Shown here one piece after another: positions 19,336 to 28,328 of a DNA stretch of 34,429 bases. Position 1 is the first letter of the stretch. Each line of letters starts with the position of its first letter. The notes under the pieces were generated by a model. The model was not told the origin of the DNA. It worked only from the letters and a program-made list of their open reading frames with translations, and made no database searches. The translations under genes and the position numbers were made by a program. The stretch lies in contig DAHXKX010000133.1 in assembly GCA_027366165.1 (NCBI GenBank), positions 1 through 34,429 on the forward strand, in the 5' to 3' direction. The stretch comes from Actinomycetota bacterium (GTDB taxonomy: Bacteria > Actinomycetota > Acidimicrobiia > Acidimicrobiales > Acidimicrobiaceae).

Positions 19336-21275
19336 AGCCTTAGCCGGGTTGAGATCCCGGTGAGGAATCTTTCATAGGCAAGAAATTCGGCCTCTATAGT
19401 CTCTGACGCAGAAAAGCCATGGCCTTCACCTTCAAACAGGAGGAACTCTACAGATTTGCCGAGACTATGCGCATTCTCGACGAATCTCACCACCTGACGG
19501 TGATTCACCACTGGATCCGAATCACCGTGCATAATCAGAAGCGGAACGTCATCAAGTTCACTTGCGACAACCGACCGGTGCCTAAATAGATTGATTTCAT
19601 CCGGCAACCTGCCTATAAGGCGATCAAAATAACGAGACTCGAACCGATGGGTCGACGCTGCCGATTCGGCGAGGTGAATCAGTGGATACGCCGCGATTCC
19701 GCCGCAGAACAGTCCCCTCGTCATGGAGATACTTCGCAGAGCCGAATAACCTCCGGATGACCCTCCATTTACGACAATGGCTCCTGGTTCCACAAGTCGC
19801 TGGTTCGCGAGATCGGCCAGCACCGATAGAAGATCGACAATCTCCGCGACTCCGAAACCTGTGTCCAAACTTTCACGAAAAGACTTGCCCCAGCCTGTCG
19901 AACCGCGATAATCAAAGCTCAATACCTGAAAACCGGCCTGCATAAAAGCAATATTTCGAACCGAATATGTCACCAGGGCCTGATCCGTTGGACCCCCGTG
20001 GAACGTGACGATGGTCGGAAGCACTCCGTCCTCACCCTCCCGCCGATAAAGTCGGTAAGGCACATCGAGCGGTTCGACAACTGCCAGCTCTTGCCTGAAG
20101 TGCGCCTTGACGAAGCTGTGTAGCGAAGATGAATAGGATGCAGTTCCGATGATCGGCTCTACGGATAACGCGGAGTGAAAAGGTTCCGAATATGCGCACT
20201 CGATTTCTGTTCGTCTGCATGACGCCAACTCATAGCTGACGATGGCATTTGGTGTCTTGGCGCCGGAACGAAGCGCGATCAGAGAACCGTTGGAGGTTTT
20301 CACCCCGAAGTGGTGCGCCTTTGCCAATTCGGTCACTTCCAAAGTCGCCATATCCATAGCAACGAGCCGCCCATGGCCTGCTTCATTGCGGGAGAAGTAA
20401 ATGCTGCTTCCATCACGGGAAAAGTCAAAGGTGCGATTGCCATTCCCCCAAGGTGCTCCCCCATGTTCAAACTCCTCATCTACCGCCAAAACCGCACTCC
20501 ATTTGGAAAGATCGGCCAACCAAAGCCTCAGATACCCATGAACTTCAGCCAGGAATCCAATTTTCTTTCCGTCTGGAGAGAAACGCGGCTGTGACACGAA
20601 ATAGTCCCCTCCCGCGCACACGTTAATTATTGGCGAATTGTTTCGGGATTTCAGATCCACGAACACGATCTGGCTGCGCTGCCAAGGCATGTCTGGGAGT
20701 GCCCATTCGTGCCAAATCAATGCGTCGCCACTTGGGCTGAGGTCGACGTCAAAGACAAAATCTGGACGATCACTGACGAAGCGGCCGACCTCCGCTGGCA
20801 GACCGCCGAAGCTCCCAATCTGCCGCGGCAGTTCTGAAACCACGAATGGACTGCCAATTCCAGAAGTATCGAATAATGCCACGCGGTCCCCAAAAACGAC
20901 GCCAGCCATTCTACCGGCATCCGAACTCAGAGAAATCTGCGACACTCCAGGCCCGCCATACACTTCATCAATCTCGCCAGAAGCCAAGTCAATCTTGGCA
21001 ATCCCACCGAAGTTTGTCACAAAGTAAAGGACTGTCCCATCTCCGGACAGCTGGGTTACCCCGCCACCGAAGGTATGCGCACCCTTGACAGGAACCTCGA
21101 AGCTCACTTTCTCAAGCTTCCCATCCAACTCCGCCAGCACCACATATGACTTGCCTGCCGACTTCCTTATGTAGGTTGCAAACCGGCCGTCAAGGGAAAC
21201 CTGCGGATCGGCAATCAAATTCTGGTGTGCGAAGTCGTAAGCTGATAGCTTTCTGGTGTAACTCACAAGGTTCAA
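19323..21275 (-). CDS. S9 family (prolyl oligopeptidase-type) peptidase
   Basis: Beta-propeller-like repeats then TIVTFHGGPTDQ, FDYRGSTGWGKSFRE, VVNGGSSGGYSALRS (Ser), MHGDSDPVVNHRQ (Asp), EGEGHGFS (His). Confidence 0.95.
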   Translation of the reverse strand: MNLVSYTRKLSAYDFAHQNLIADPQVSLDGRFATYIRKSAGKSYVVLAELDGKLEKVSFEVPVKGAHTFGGGVTQLSGDGTVLYFVTNFGGIAKIDLASGEIDEVYGGPGVSQISLSSDAGRMAGVVFGDRVALFDTSGIGSPFVVSELPRQIGSFGGLPAEVGRFVSDRPDFVFDVDLSPSGDALIWHEWALPDMPWQRSQIVFVDLKSRNNSPIINVCAGGDYFVSQPRFSPDGKKIGFLAEVHGYLRLWLADLSKWSAVLAVDEEFEHGGAPWGNGNRTFDFSRDGSSIYFSRNEAGHGRLVAMDMATLEVTELAKAHHFGVKTSNGSLIALRSGAKTPNAIVSYELASCRRTEIECAYSEPFHSALSVEPIIGTASYSSSLHSFVKAHFRQELAVVEPLDVPYRLYRREGEDGVLPTIVTFHGGPTDQALVTYSVRNIAFMQAGFQVLSFDYRGSTGWGKSFRESLDTGFGVAEIVDLLSVLADLANQRLVEPGAIVVNGGSSGGYSALRSISMTRGLFCGGIAAYPLIHLAESAASTHRFESRYFDRLIGRLPDEINLFRHRSVVASELDDVPLLIMHGDSDPVVNHRQVVRFVENAHSLGKSVEFLLFEGEGHGFSASETIEAEFLAYERFLTGISTRLRLQSS

Positions 21276-21304
21276 GTTAGTTCATTGACTGAGCCGAGCT
21301 GACC

Positions 21305-22966
21305 TCAGAAAGCCGAAGATTCGCGCCAGGTTCCGAACACCTCTTCGAGCGCGTCCATCATCTCGCCGACCGTAGCCCGAACCCGGACGGCATCGATCAG
21401 AAATGGCATCGTGTTTTGTGAAGGATCGACTGCCGCCCTCTGAAGATCCCTGAGTGCGCGAACCAGAGTTGCCGAATCTCTTTGCGACTTGACCTTGTTC
21501 AAGCGCCTCTTCTGTTCCGCCTCGACCTCTTCTCCAATCACGAGAGTCGGTATTTGATCCTCGTCGCCTCCACCTGTAAACGCATTGACACCTACAACAA
21601 TGCGTTTTCCCGAAGAGATCTTCTTCTCCAGCTGATAAGAGGCGTTGGCAATCTCACTGACAAAATACCCGTTCTCGATTGCGGCGTAGACACCCTCAAT
21701 CATCGAACCAGCTCCAAGGTCATCAAGGTGGGAAAAGACTGCCTCAGCTTGCGCCTCTATTTCATCGGTAAGTGCTTCGACGTAGTACGAACCACCAAGA
21801 GGGTCTGCCACACTCGCCACTCCGGTTTCGTGAGCAATTACCTGTTGAGTCCGCAACGCAATTCGTGCGGCCTTTTCAGTGGGAAGGGAGAGCACCTCAT
21901 CCATCGAGTTCGTGTGAAGGGACTGGGTCCCACCCATGACACCGGCCAATGCCTCAAGGGCAGTCCTAACGATGTTTACTTCGGGCTGCTGTGCGGTAAG
22001 GGAAACTCCTGAAGTCTGTGTGTGAAATCTCAGCTGCATCGACCTCGAACTCTTGGCACCATAGCGGCCTTTCATCCAACGAGCCCAAATACGTCGAGCA
22101 GCACGAAACTTTGCGATCTCTTCAAAGAAATCAATGTGGGAATTGAAGAAGAAGGAGATATTCGGAGCAAAGGAATCAACTTCAAGGCCAGCTTTAATCC
22201 CTGCCTCGACATAGCCAAAGCCGTTAGCAAGGGTAAATGCCAGTTCCTGTGCAGCAGTAGATCCAGCTTCACGAATGTGGTAGCCGGATACGGAAATGGG
22301 ATGCCACTTCGGCATCTCATTGGTGCAAAATTGAAAAGTATCGACGACCAACCTCACAGATTGACGCGGAGGAAATCTGTACTCCTTCTGAGCCTGATAC
22401 TCCTTCAGTATGTCATTCTGCAAGGTTCCACCGAGCAAAGCCCGGCTGATCCCGCGCTCTTCGGCAGCCTGGATGAACATAGCCAGCATGATCGGTGCAG
22501 GGGAATTGATGGTCATGGAAGTTGTAACCTTTGACACGTCAATCTTGTCGAAAAGGTCCTGCATGTCCTCGACCGTGTCAATTGCAACTCCGCACTTTCC
22601 GACTTCGCCTTCGGATTTGGGATCATCGGAATCCCTTCCCATCAATGTAGGCAGATCGAATGCGGTCGATAAACCGCTCCCTCCGGCTTGAAGAATCTCA
22701 TGAAAGCGGTGATTGGTGTCGACTGCGGTGCCAAAACCGGCAAACATGCGCATAGTCCACAACTTCGAACGGTACATGGAGGCGTACGGACCACGGGTAA
22801 ACGGATACACTCCGGGCATTTCCACAGCCTCGTCATCAGAGTACCCGGCAGGGTTGACTGGCCCTTTCAGACCGTAAACGGGTGCAATTGGTACGCCGGA
22901 AAGCGTCTCAAACTCGCCATCTCTCAAAGGGGTAGCTCTATAAAGCTCATTCCAAGAACCTGGCAT
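21305..22966 (-). CDS. B12-dependent acyl-CoA mutase large subunit (MCM/ICM family), isobutyryl-CoA-mutase-like by diagnostic residues
   Basis: YPFTRGPYASMYRSKLWTMRMFAGFGT, STAFDLPTLMGRDSDDP, GTLQNDILKEYQAQKEY, VSGYHIREAGSTAAQE, LRFHTQTSGVSLTAQQPEVN; no C-terminal B12-binding domain. Confidence 0.93.
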   Translation of the reverse strand: MPGSWNELYRATPLRDGEFETLSGVPIAPVYGLKGPVNPAGYSDDEAVEMPGVYPFTRGPYASMYRSKLWTMRMFAGFGTAVDTNHRFHEILQAGGSGLSTAFDLPTLMGRDSDDPKSEGEVGKCGVAIDTVEDMQDLFDKIDVSKVTTSMTINSPAPIMLAMFIQAAEERGISRALLGGTLQNDILKEYQAQKEYRFPPRQSVRLVVDTFQFCTNEMPKWHPISVSGYHIREAGSTAAQELAFTLANGFGYVEAGIKAGLEVDSFAPNISFFFNSHIDFFEEIAKFRAARRIWARWMKGRYGAKSSRSMQLRFHTQTSGVSLTAQQPEVNIVRTALEALAGVMGGTQSLHTNSMDEVLSLPTEKAARIALRTQQVIAHETGVASVADPLGGSYYVEALTDEIEAQAEAVFSHLDDLGAGSMIEGVYAAIENGYFVSEIANASYQLEKKISSGKRIVVGVNAFTGGGDEDQIPTLVIGEEVEAEQKRRLNKVKSQRDSATLVRALRDLQRAAVDPSQNTMPFLIDAVRVRATVGEMMDALEEVFGTWRESSAF

Positions 22967-23097
22967 ATGGATGATTCTAATCCAAACCCGTAAAAAACAT
23001 ACGGACCCAAACGATTTATTTCAGGTACTCATATGCACCGACATCGCGAACGGTTGGAAGACAAGTGCCTCATGTCGACCGGTAAACTTCGCTATTG

Positions 23098-24195
23098 CTA
23101 CCTTTGGAGAATTGGCTGAAGAAAGCGACCCGACGGGATCAAGTACCCGACCTCCCTTTCCACGGCCCTCTGGTACGCCAACATCGCAATGGCAGCAAAC
23201 TGTACTCCTGTGCCATGGCCGATGTAGCAGGTGACTTCATCGGCTGAAACCCTTCCTGGACGAACGCCGGCGATTACGTCAGCCAGGAACGGGTAGCTCT
23301 CCCACTCGTGTCCTGGCTCCTTCCACCATCCAGGCGCGGTTTCGTTGAGCTTCCTGAATCGAAGATCCCCAACTATCACATGGACGGTATCTCCGGCACT
23401 GCCTACCACCACGGAATCGCATCTGTCCAACACGCCAAGGTCTACTTCCTGCTTCTTGATACAGTTGATATGCATTCCAGATCTGAGCCATTCCGACTTT
23501 ATGGTGGGATACAGCGAGTTGGTTGCAGATACGAGAATTTGAGCTGAATCAGCAGCTTCATCGGCGCTGCCTGCCGCCTCTACATTGCATCCGGTGGCAT
23601 CCGCCATTTTCGCGACAAATTCCTCCAGATGGGCCCTGTTTGGACTAAAGACTTTCGCTACCATGTTTGGCTGCACAACCGCCAATGCTCGGAACTGCGT
23701 TTCAGCCTGATAACCAGTGCCAAGAAACCCAACGTCATTGCTGCCCGGATTCGACAGATATTTTGCCGCCAATGCGCTGGTCACTCCAACTCTAAGCCTC
23801 TGCACTTCGCCATCGGTCAAAATTGCCAGAAGCTCTCCAGTTGAGATCTGGTAGAGCATCAGCAACCCGTTTTCCTTACCAATTCTCACGGACTCTTCCT
23901 GCGACTTCGTCAGCTTTTCTCTTCGGCTGTCGCCAGAATCGCCGGGTGCGCGGAGCAGGTCTGAATCAACCCTAAGACATGCAGCGTCAAGGGAAGGTAT
24001 AACCCCACTCATCGATTTAAAGGAGTTGATCGCATTTAGCGCGGGCGCACTCGACAACACATCGTGGCGGCGGACACTTGCGGCATTGCCATGTCCCAGG
24101 TCCCTGAAGGCAACTTCCAAAGGTTCGAAACAACTATCAATGTCGATTAGCGAAGCAACCTCTTCATTGTTCAGAAGCCTTACGTGTGCAGCCAT
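23098..24195 (-). CDS. Ornithine cyclodeaminase / mu-crystallin family protein
   Basis: ISTGELLAILTDGEVQRLRVGVTSALAAKYL, VGFLGTGYQAETQFRAL (Rossmann), HINCIKKQEVDLGVLDRCDSVVV. Confidence 0.92.
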   Translation of the reverse strand: MAAHVRLLNNEEVASLIDIDSCFEPLEVAFRDLGHGNAASVRRHDVLSSAPALNAINSFKSMSGVIPSLDAACLRVDSDLLRAPGDSGDSRREKLTKSQEESVRIGKENGLLMLYQISTGELLAILTDGEVQRLRVGVTSALAAKYLSNPGSNDVGFLGTGYQAETQFRALAVVQPNMVAKVFSPNRAHLEEFVAKMADATGCNVEAAGSADEAADSAQILVSATNSLYPTIKSEWLRSGMHINCIKKQEVDLGVLDRCDSVVVGSAGDTVHVIVGDLRFRKLNETAPGWWKEPGHEWESYPFLADVIAGVRPGRVSADEVTCYIGHGTGVQFAAIAMLAYQRAVEREVGYLIPSGRFLQPILQR

Positions 24196-24279
24196 TTCTT
24201 CCCCCTTGGCAATTGATATTCTTCAGAGTGGTCACCATTCGACACGGCGATAATTTGAATAGTAGTCACTTCCGCTTTC

Positions 24280-25025
24280 TCACCTGACGGCACCCATATG
24301 CAAAAGCTGACCACCGTCGACCACGACCGCCTATCCAGTTACACACGCCGCCATACAGGATGCTAGAAACGCCAACGGCTTGGTAATCTCACCTGGCTCG
24401 ACGAATATGCCCGACGATGTGCGCCGCGCCGCTTCTTAGCTGTTGTCATATCCAAAGCCAGCCGCCCCCACGCGCCTTGGCGTCAAAATAGGTCCGGGAC
24501 AGCCTCCGGCATCCCTTATCGCAGGCTTTACCGCTGCGGTGGCTGTGGTTTTCGTAAAGCCAACAATCCCTGCCTCAGCTGCCGGATATGCGCACCTGTT
24601 TGCCCGTGATGACAAGGCATAGGTTGAAAAACACTGACAAATACGCCCACCTGGTCCTTGATAATCGGCAGAAACCTGCTTGTCATCAAGTAAACCCTCG
24701 TCAATGAATTGGAGATAGCGATATTCCAGAAGTCCAACCTCATGGAGACGATCGAACAGTTTGGGCCTATTCCAGCCACATATATCAAGGCGGTGATCTC
24801 GCCAAACTCCTTCGCCACCTCATCCACAACTTCAGACATCTCCGATTCCACCGACACGCAAGCCACACACCCCGTGTCTGGCCAGACATTCGCGAAAGCC
24901 GCCATTTGGCGATTCGGGTGAAGAGACGGGTTCTTGCCGATCGCAATGATCCTGGCGCCAAGATCAGCCTGTATCACCCAACAGCTAGTTCCAATACCAG
25001 CTGCCGTCCCAGAGACGACGACCAC
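24280..25025 (-). pseudogene. Degenerate short-chain dehydrogenase/reductase (frameshift plus in-frame stop)
   Basis: N-term frame VVVSGTAAGIG...EITALIYVAGIG..., then another frame ALSSRANRCAYPAAEAGIVGFTKTTATA (YxxxK to YxxxE), then VEPGEITKPLAFLASCMAACVTG*AVVVDGGQLLHMGAVR*. Confidence 0.88.
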
Positions 25026-25145
25026 GGAGCCACAAAATTGAAGTGATCCAATCCTTTGGACAACTCCTTCTTCACCGAGTCAGCCTCTAAAGGAAACCTC
25101 CGACGACGATTCAGATCTCTTCCAACGGTCAATGGAGACAGGAGA

Positions 25146-26207
25146 CTACTTCAGATATCGATTGGTCCAGATTCCGCCCTCTGACACCGACACGGTTACA
25201 CCTGGTTTCAAGATTCCCGTGGCCTGAGCAAACGAAAGCGCGTCATTCCAGCCGACCTGGCTCTGCTGCATACCTTTCGCGAAGCTGAAAAACTCAAGCG
25301 AAGACTTCACCACTGCCGGCGTCAACGTCGGGAACACCGATTGCACCGCGGCCAAGGCTGCTGGGGTCTGGGCACTCATGTCAGAAAGTGCCTTTCCAAG
25401 CGCCGTGGTAACCGCCGTGACTGTTGCGGGGTGCGCTTTTGCATAGGCGGGAGTGGTTATCAGCACGTTGTACTCCTGTCCAGCTCCGAACTTGAGATCC
25501 TTGGCGCTTGCGAGAATAGTGCCCAGACCCTCCGAAACAGCAATTGTACTGGTGGGAGGACTCGCGATGAACTCTTGCACTAATCCATGCTGCATGGCCG
25601 CCAGCATCGCGGACTCGCTGTTGATTGCCACATTGCTGATGCTTGACGCAGGAACTCCGGTCTCTTGCTCAAAGTCGGAAAGTGCCGCTCCATCAGAGGT
25701 GCTCAAACGCGCGAACTTGGTACCCTCAAGGCCTTTGATGCGATCCGCAATCGGCTCCGTGGGTGAGAGATTGTGAGACTTGATCCAAGAATCGGAAACC
25801 ACAAGCTGTGCGTTGTCGCCCTGGGTTATCGCGCCTACGACAATGAGCGGAATGTTATGGGACGCCGCCAGCAACACGGCTGCGGCGCTGGCAAGTCCGA
25901 ACTGAACACTACCACTCTGAAGTGAGGCATTCACCACACTGCTACCCCCAACAAGGATCGACTTGACATCAACGCCGGCTTGGGTGAAGTACCCCTCCTT
26001 CTGGGCCACATCCACAGCCGTGAGATCCTCCGTATTGACAGCTTTAGCTATCGTTACGCTTCCAAGCGAAGTTGTTGTCGTAGCTGCCACTGTCGTAGGC
26101 ACACTGCTTGCCGACGATGACGCCGCAGACGAAGAACCACAAGCGGCAAAAACCACCGCTGCCGCGAGCGCCGAAGCAGACCCGATGGCGTGAGAACGAA
26201 CTTTCAT
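25146..26207 (-). CDS. ABC transporter substrate-binding lipoprotein (NitT/TauT, NMT1-like)
   Basis: Signal + lipobox ALAAAVVFAACGSSS; VAQKEGYFTQAGVDVKSILVGGSSVVNASLQSGSVQFGLASAAAVLLAA. Confidence 0.88.
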   Translation of the reverse strand: MKVRSHAIGSASALAAAVVFAACGSSSAASSSASSVPTTVAATTTTSLGSVTIAKAVNTEDLTAVDVAQKEGYFTQAGVDVKSILVGGSSVVNASLQSGSVQFGLASAAAVLLAASHNIPLIVVGAITQGDNAQLVVSDSWIKSHNLSPTEPIADRIKGLEGTKFARLSTSDGAALSDFEQETGVPASSISNVAINSESAMLAAMQHGLVQEFIASPPTSTIAVSEGLGTILASAKDLKFGAGQEYNVLITTPAYAKAHPATVTAVTTALGKALSDMSAQTPAALAAVQSVFPTLTPAVVKSSLEFFSFAKGMQQSQVGWNDALSFAQATGILKPGVTVSVSEGGIWTNRYLK

Positions 26208-26428
26208 TGAACCCCCCTGTAATGAGCAGCCGAATACGCGGTCAAAAACCCTTCTTTGTGGCCGGGGAAGCCCGCATGTTGGCCTACCTCGAATAACGTT
26301 ACTTTTCAGCGAAAAATTGACACCTGCATTCAGCTCCGCAATTGACTAAGTCTTCTCTTCAACCTCACCCCCAAAATTACTATACGAAAAGAGCTTTTTG
26401 CTTCGTGTCCTCCAGGCGGCTCTGCGAG

Positions 26429-27265
26429 CTACTCAAAGCGTACGTTCTTGCTGAAGTCGTAGTACGCATCTTTGTTAGACTCAAACTCCCAGATGACGCG
26501 GTTAGACCGGCCGCTTGTTGCCGACAGGTTTTGCTTAAGAAATCTCACAACCTCGTACATCGCGTTCTCTGCGGCTACCTTCCTGTACCTTCCAGGCATG
26601 GTGTTGTTTAGCCATCCGTGAGGGGCATCCTCAAATATCTTTATTCTGTAGCTCTTGTCATGCTTTTCGAGCACGTTGCGAAGTCTTATCACATCCGGCA
26701 CAGAAATTGAGTGGTCTGCCTCGCCATAGAGTCCCAGGAACGGAGCGTTTAGCTCCTTCAAGACGTCCGCCATGTGTTCAGGCCGCCGCTCGGAAGTGTC
26801 CCAGTCGCTAATACCTCCATATATGATCGCGCAGGCGTTGAGTGGCCTTTTTGCACCGTAGATTATCGAGTAGCGCCCCGTCTGACACACACCAATCATC
26901 CCCAGCCTTGTCGAGTCGGCAACCGGCTGACCGGAAAGGACAGCAACAACCTCATCCAGACGGTCGAGGATATACGGATCAGAAGGAGTTGCCTTGGCCG
27001 CGCCGGCATGCAGAGCATCCTGATCCTCAATATAAAAGAAGAGGTCGGGCGTGGCAACGCAGTAACCTTCATCGGCCAACCTACGGGCCAGATCACCGGT
27101 GTGCTGGACTAACCCATACCTCTCGTGCATCAAGACCACGCTCGGTAAGGCCTCTCTGGTACCTTCTGGAAAGTACAGAGTGATGGGCATTCCAGATCCA
27201 CACACGACAGTTCTAGAATCGACTTGCACTTCTCGCCATCCTTGCTCTATGAAACTTGCAGACAA
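26429..27265 (-). CDS. Dienelactone hydrolase family alpha/beta hydrolase (Cys nucleophile)
   Basis: PSVVLMHERYGLVQHTGDLARRLADEGYCVATPDLF, GMIGVCQTGRYSIIYG (GxCxxG elbow), LYGEADHSISV, DAPHGWLN. Confidence 0.9.
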   Translation of the reverse strand: MSASFIEQGWREVQVDSRTVVCGSGMPITLYFPEGTREALPSVVLMHERYGLVQHTGDLARRLADEGYCVATPDLFFYIEDQDALHAGAAKATPSDPYILDRLDEVVAVLSGQPVADSTRLGMIGVCQTGRYSIIYGAKRPLNACAIIYGGISDWDTSERRPEHMADVLKELNAPFLGLYGEADHSISVPDVIRLRNVLEKHDKSYRIKIFEDAPHGWLNNTMPGRYRKVAAENAMYEVVRFLKQNLSATSGRSNRVIWEFESNKDAYYDFSKNVRFE

Positions 27266-27298
27266 TCCCGACCGGAAAGTGATTTAGGCGCTGCTGGC

Positions 27299-27931
27299 CT
27301 ATGGAACCATGCATGATATGACCTCGGCTACGGTGCGCACCCGGCACATTCTCGGAAATACATGGTCCAGGAAAAATTCCCGTTGGAGTTTGAAGCCATG
27401 GCATCCGTCGCGCACAACAGTTACCTGATAATCCAGGTCCCTGGCGGCATATGCGGTCGCAGCAACGCCGACGTGGGTGGAACCGCCAACTAAAAGAATT
27501 GTCGAAATACCAAGCGCCCTCAAAGTTGTGTCGAGCGCGGTCCCAGCAAATGCCGACCAACGGTGCTTGGGAATATCGAAATCAGTTTCCGACATTTCCA
27601 GCTCTTTCAGTGGCATCAGTAATGGCGAGCCGGAGCCGTGAGGCGGGACTGTGGGTACCTCGTTTTCAGGGCCCCACGGCCTGAAAGCAGGGTCGGTGTC
27701 CGACATCGTGAGCGCAAAATCCCGTCCGTCCTCACGATGGTCAGCCCGTGCAAATATGACTGGTAATCCGTTGGTGCGACAGGCCGTGGCCAGCTCGATA
27801 ACCTTAGGCAGCGTACCTGCCTCTTCAATTGGAGCTCGATAACATTCCAGCATGTCAAACACTAATAAAGCAGTCTCACCGGCGGACAGTCTGTCGTCGC
27901 CAAATGAAACACCCTGTCTTTCTCGGACCAT
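27299..27931 (-). CDS. Isochorismatase-like superfamily protein lacking the usual nucleophilic Cys
   Basis: ALLVFDMLECYRAPI (Asp), DIPKHRWSAFAGTALDTTLRALGISTILLVGGSTHVGVAATAYAARDLDYQVTVVRDGCHG; the Cys position is Gly (codon GGC). Confidence 0.88.
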   Translation of the reverse strand: MVRERQGVSFGDDRLSAGETALLVFDMLECYRAPIEEAGTLPKVIELATACRTNGLPVIFARADHREDGRDFALTMSDTDPAFRPWGPENEVPTVPPHGSGSPLLMPLKELEMSETDFDIPKHRWSAFAGTALDTTLRALGISTILLVGGSTHVGVAATAYAARDLDYQVTVVRDGCHGFKLQREFFLDHVFPRMCRVRTVAEVISCMVP

Positions 27932-28328
27932 TAGATTTCCCCTCTGGATTTGCCCTGGAACAGCTCATGCACGTGAGCCGTAAAGGCCACAATACACAAA
28001 ACCCATTGCATAATTTTGAATTTGAACCCAGACAATCCGTCTCCAGAACGGATCTCGCTCTGACTCGTTAGCTTGCCGGGCCTTTGTTGACACACTTAGG
28101 TGGGGTGAAAGAGGTTGGCGCCGCCCTTTTGCGAAATATCTCCACTCCCATAGTGCGCGCCTAGAAAATCCGCGAATCCACTGGTCCTGATGGCCAATCA
28201 GTCAAACCCGCCCACGACGCTCCAGACTTGGACATTCCCGTTTCACCACCAACAAATACAGGGCGCGTGGGAGCTTGACCTTGGCGCTCTCGGGTACTGG
28301 TATCTATCGGTGTCTACTGGGGTGAACA

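Noticed and set aside
22022-22534. 170-aa plus-strand ORF (and 21482..22012, 176 aa)
   Set aside because: Antisense to the well-supported acyl-CoA mutase gene; no domain features.
28072-28328. Possible gene remnant before the second SDR pseudogene
   Set aside because: Six-frame reading by eye gave fragments (e.g. WELDLGALGYWYLSVSTGVNIV) that I cannot assign to any family.
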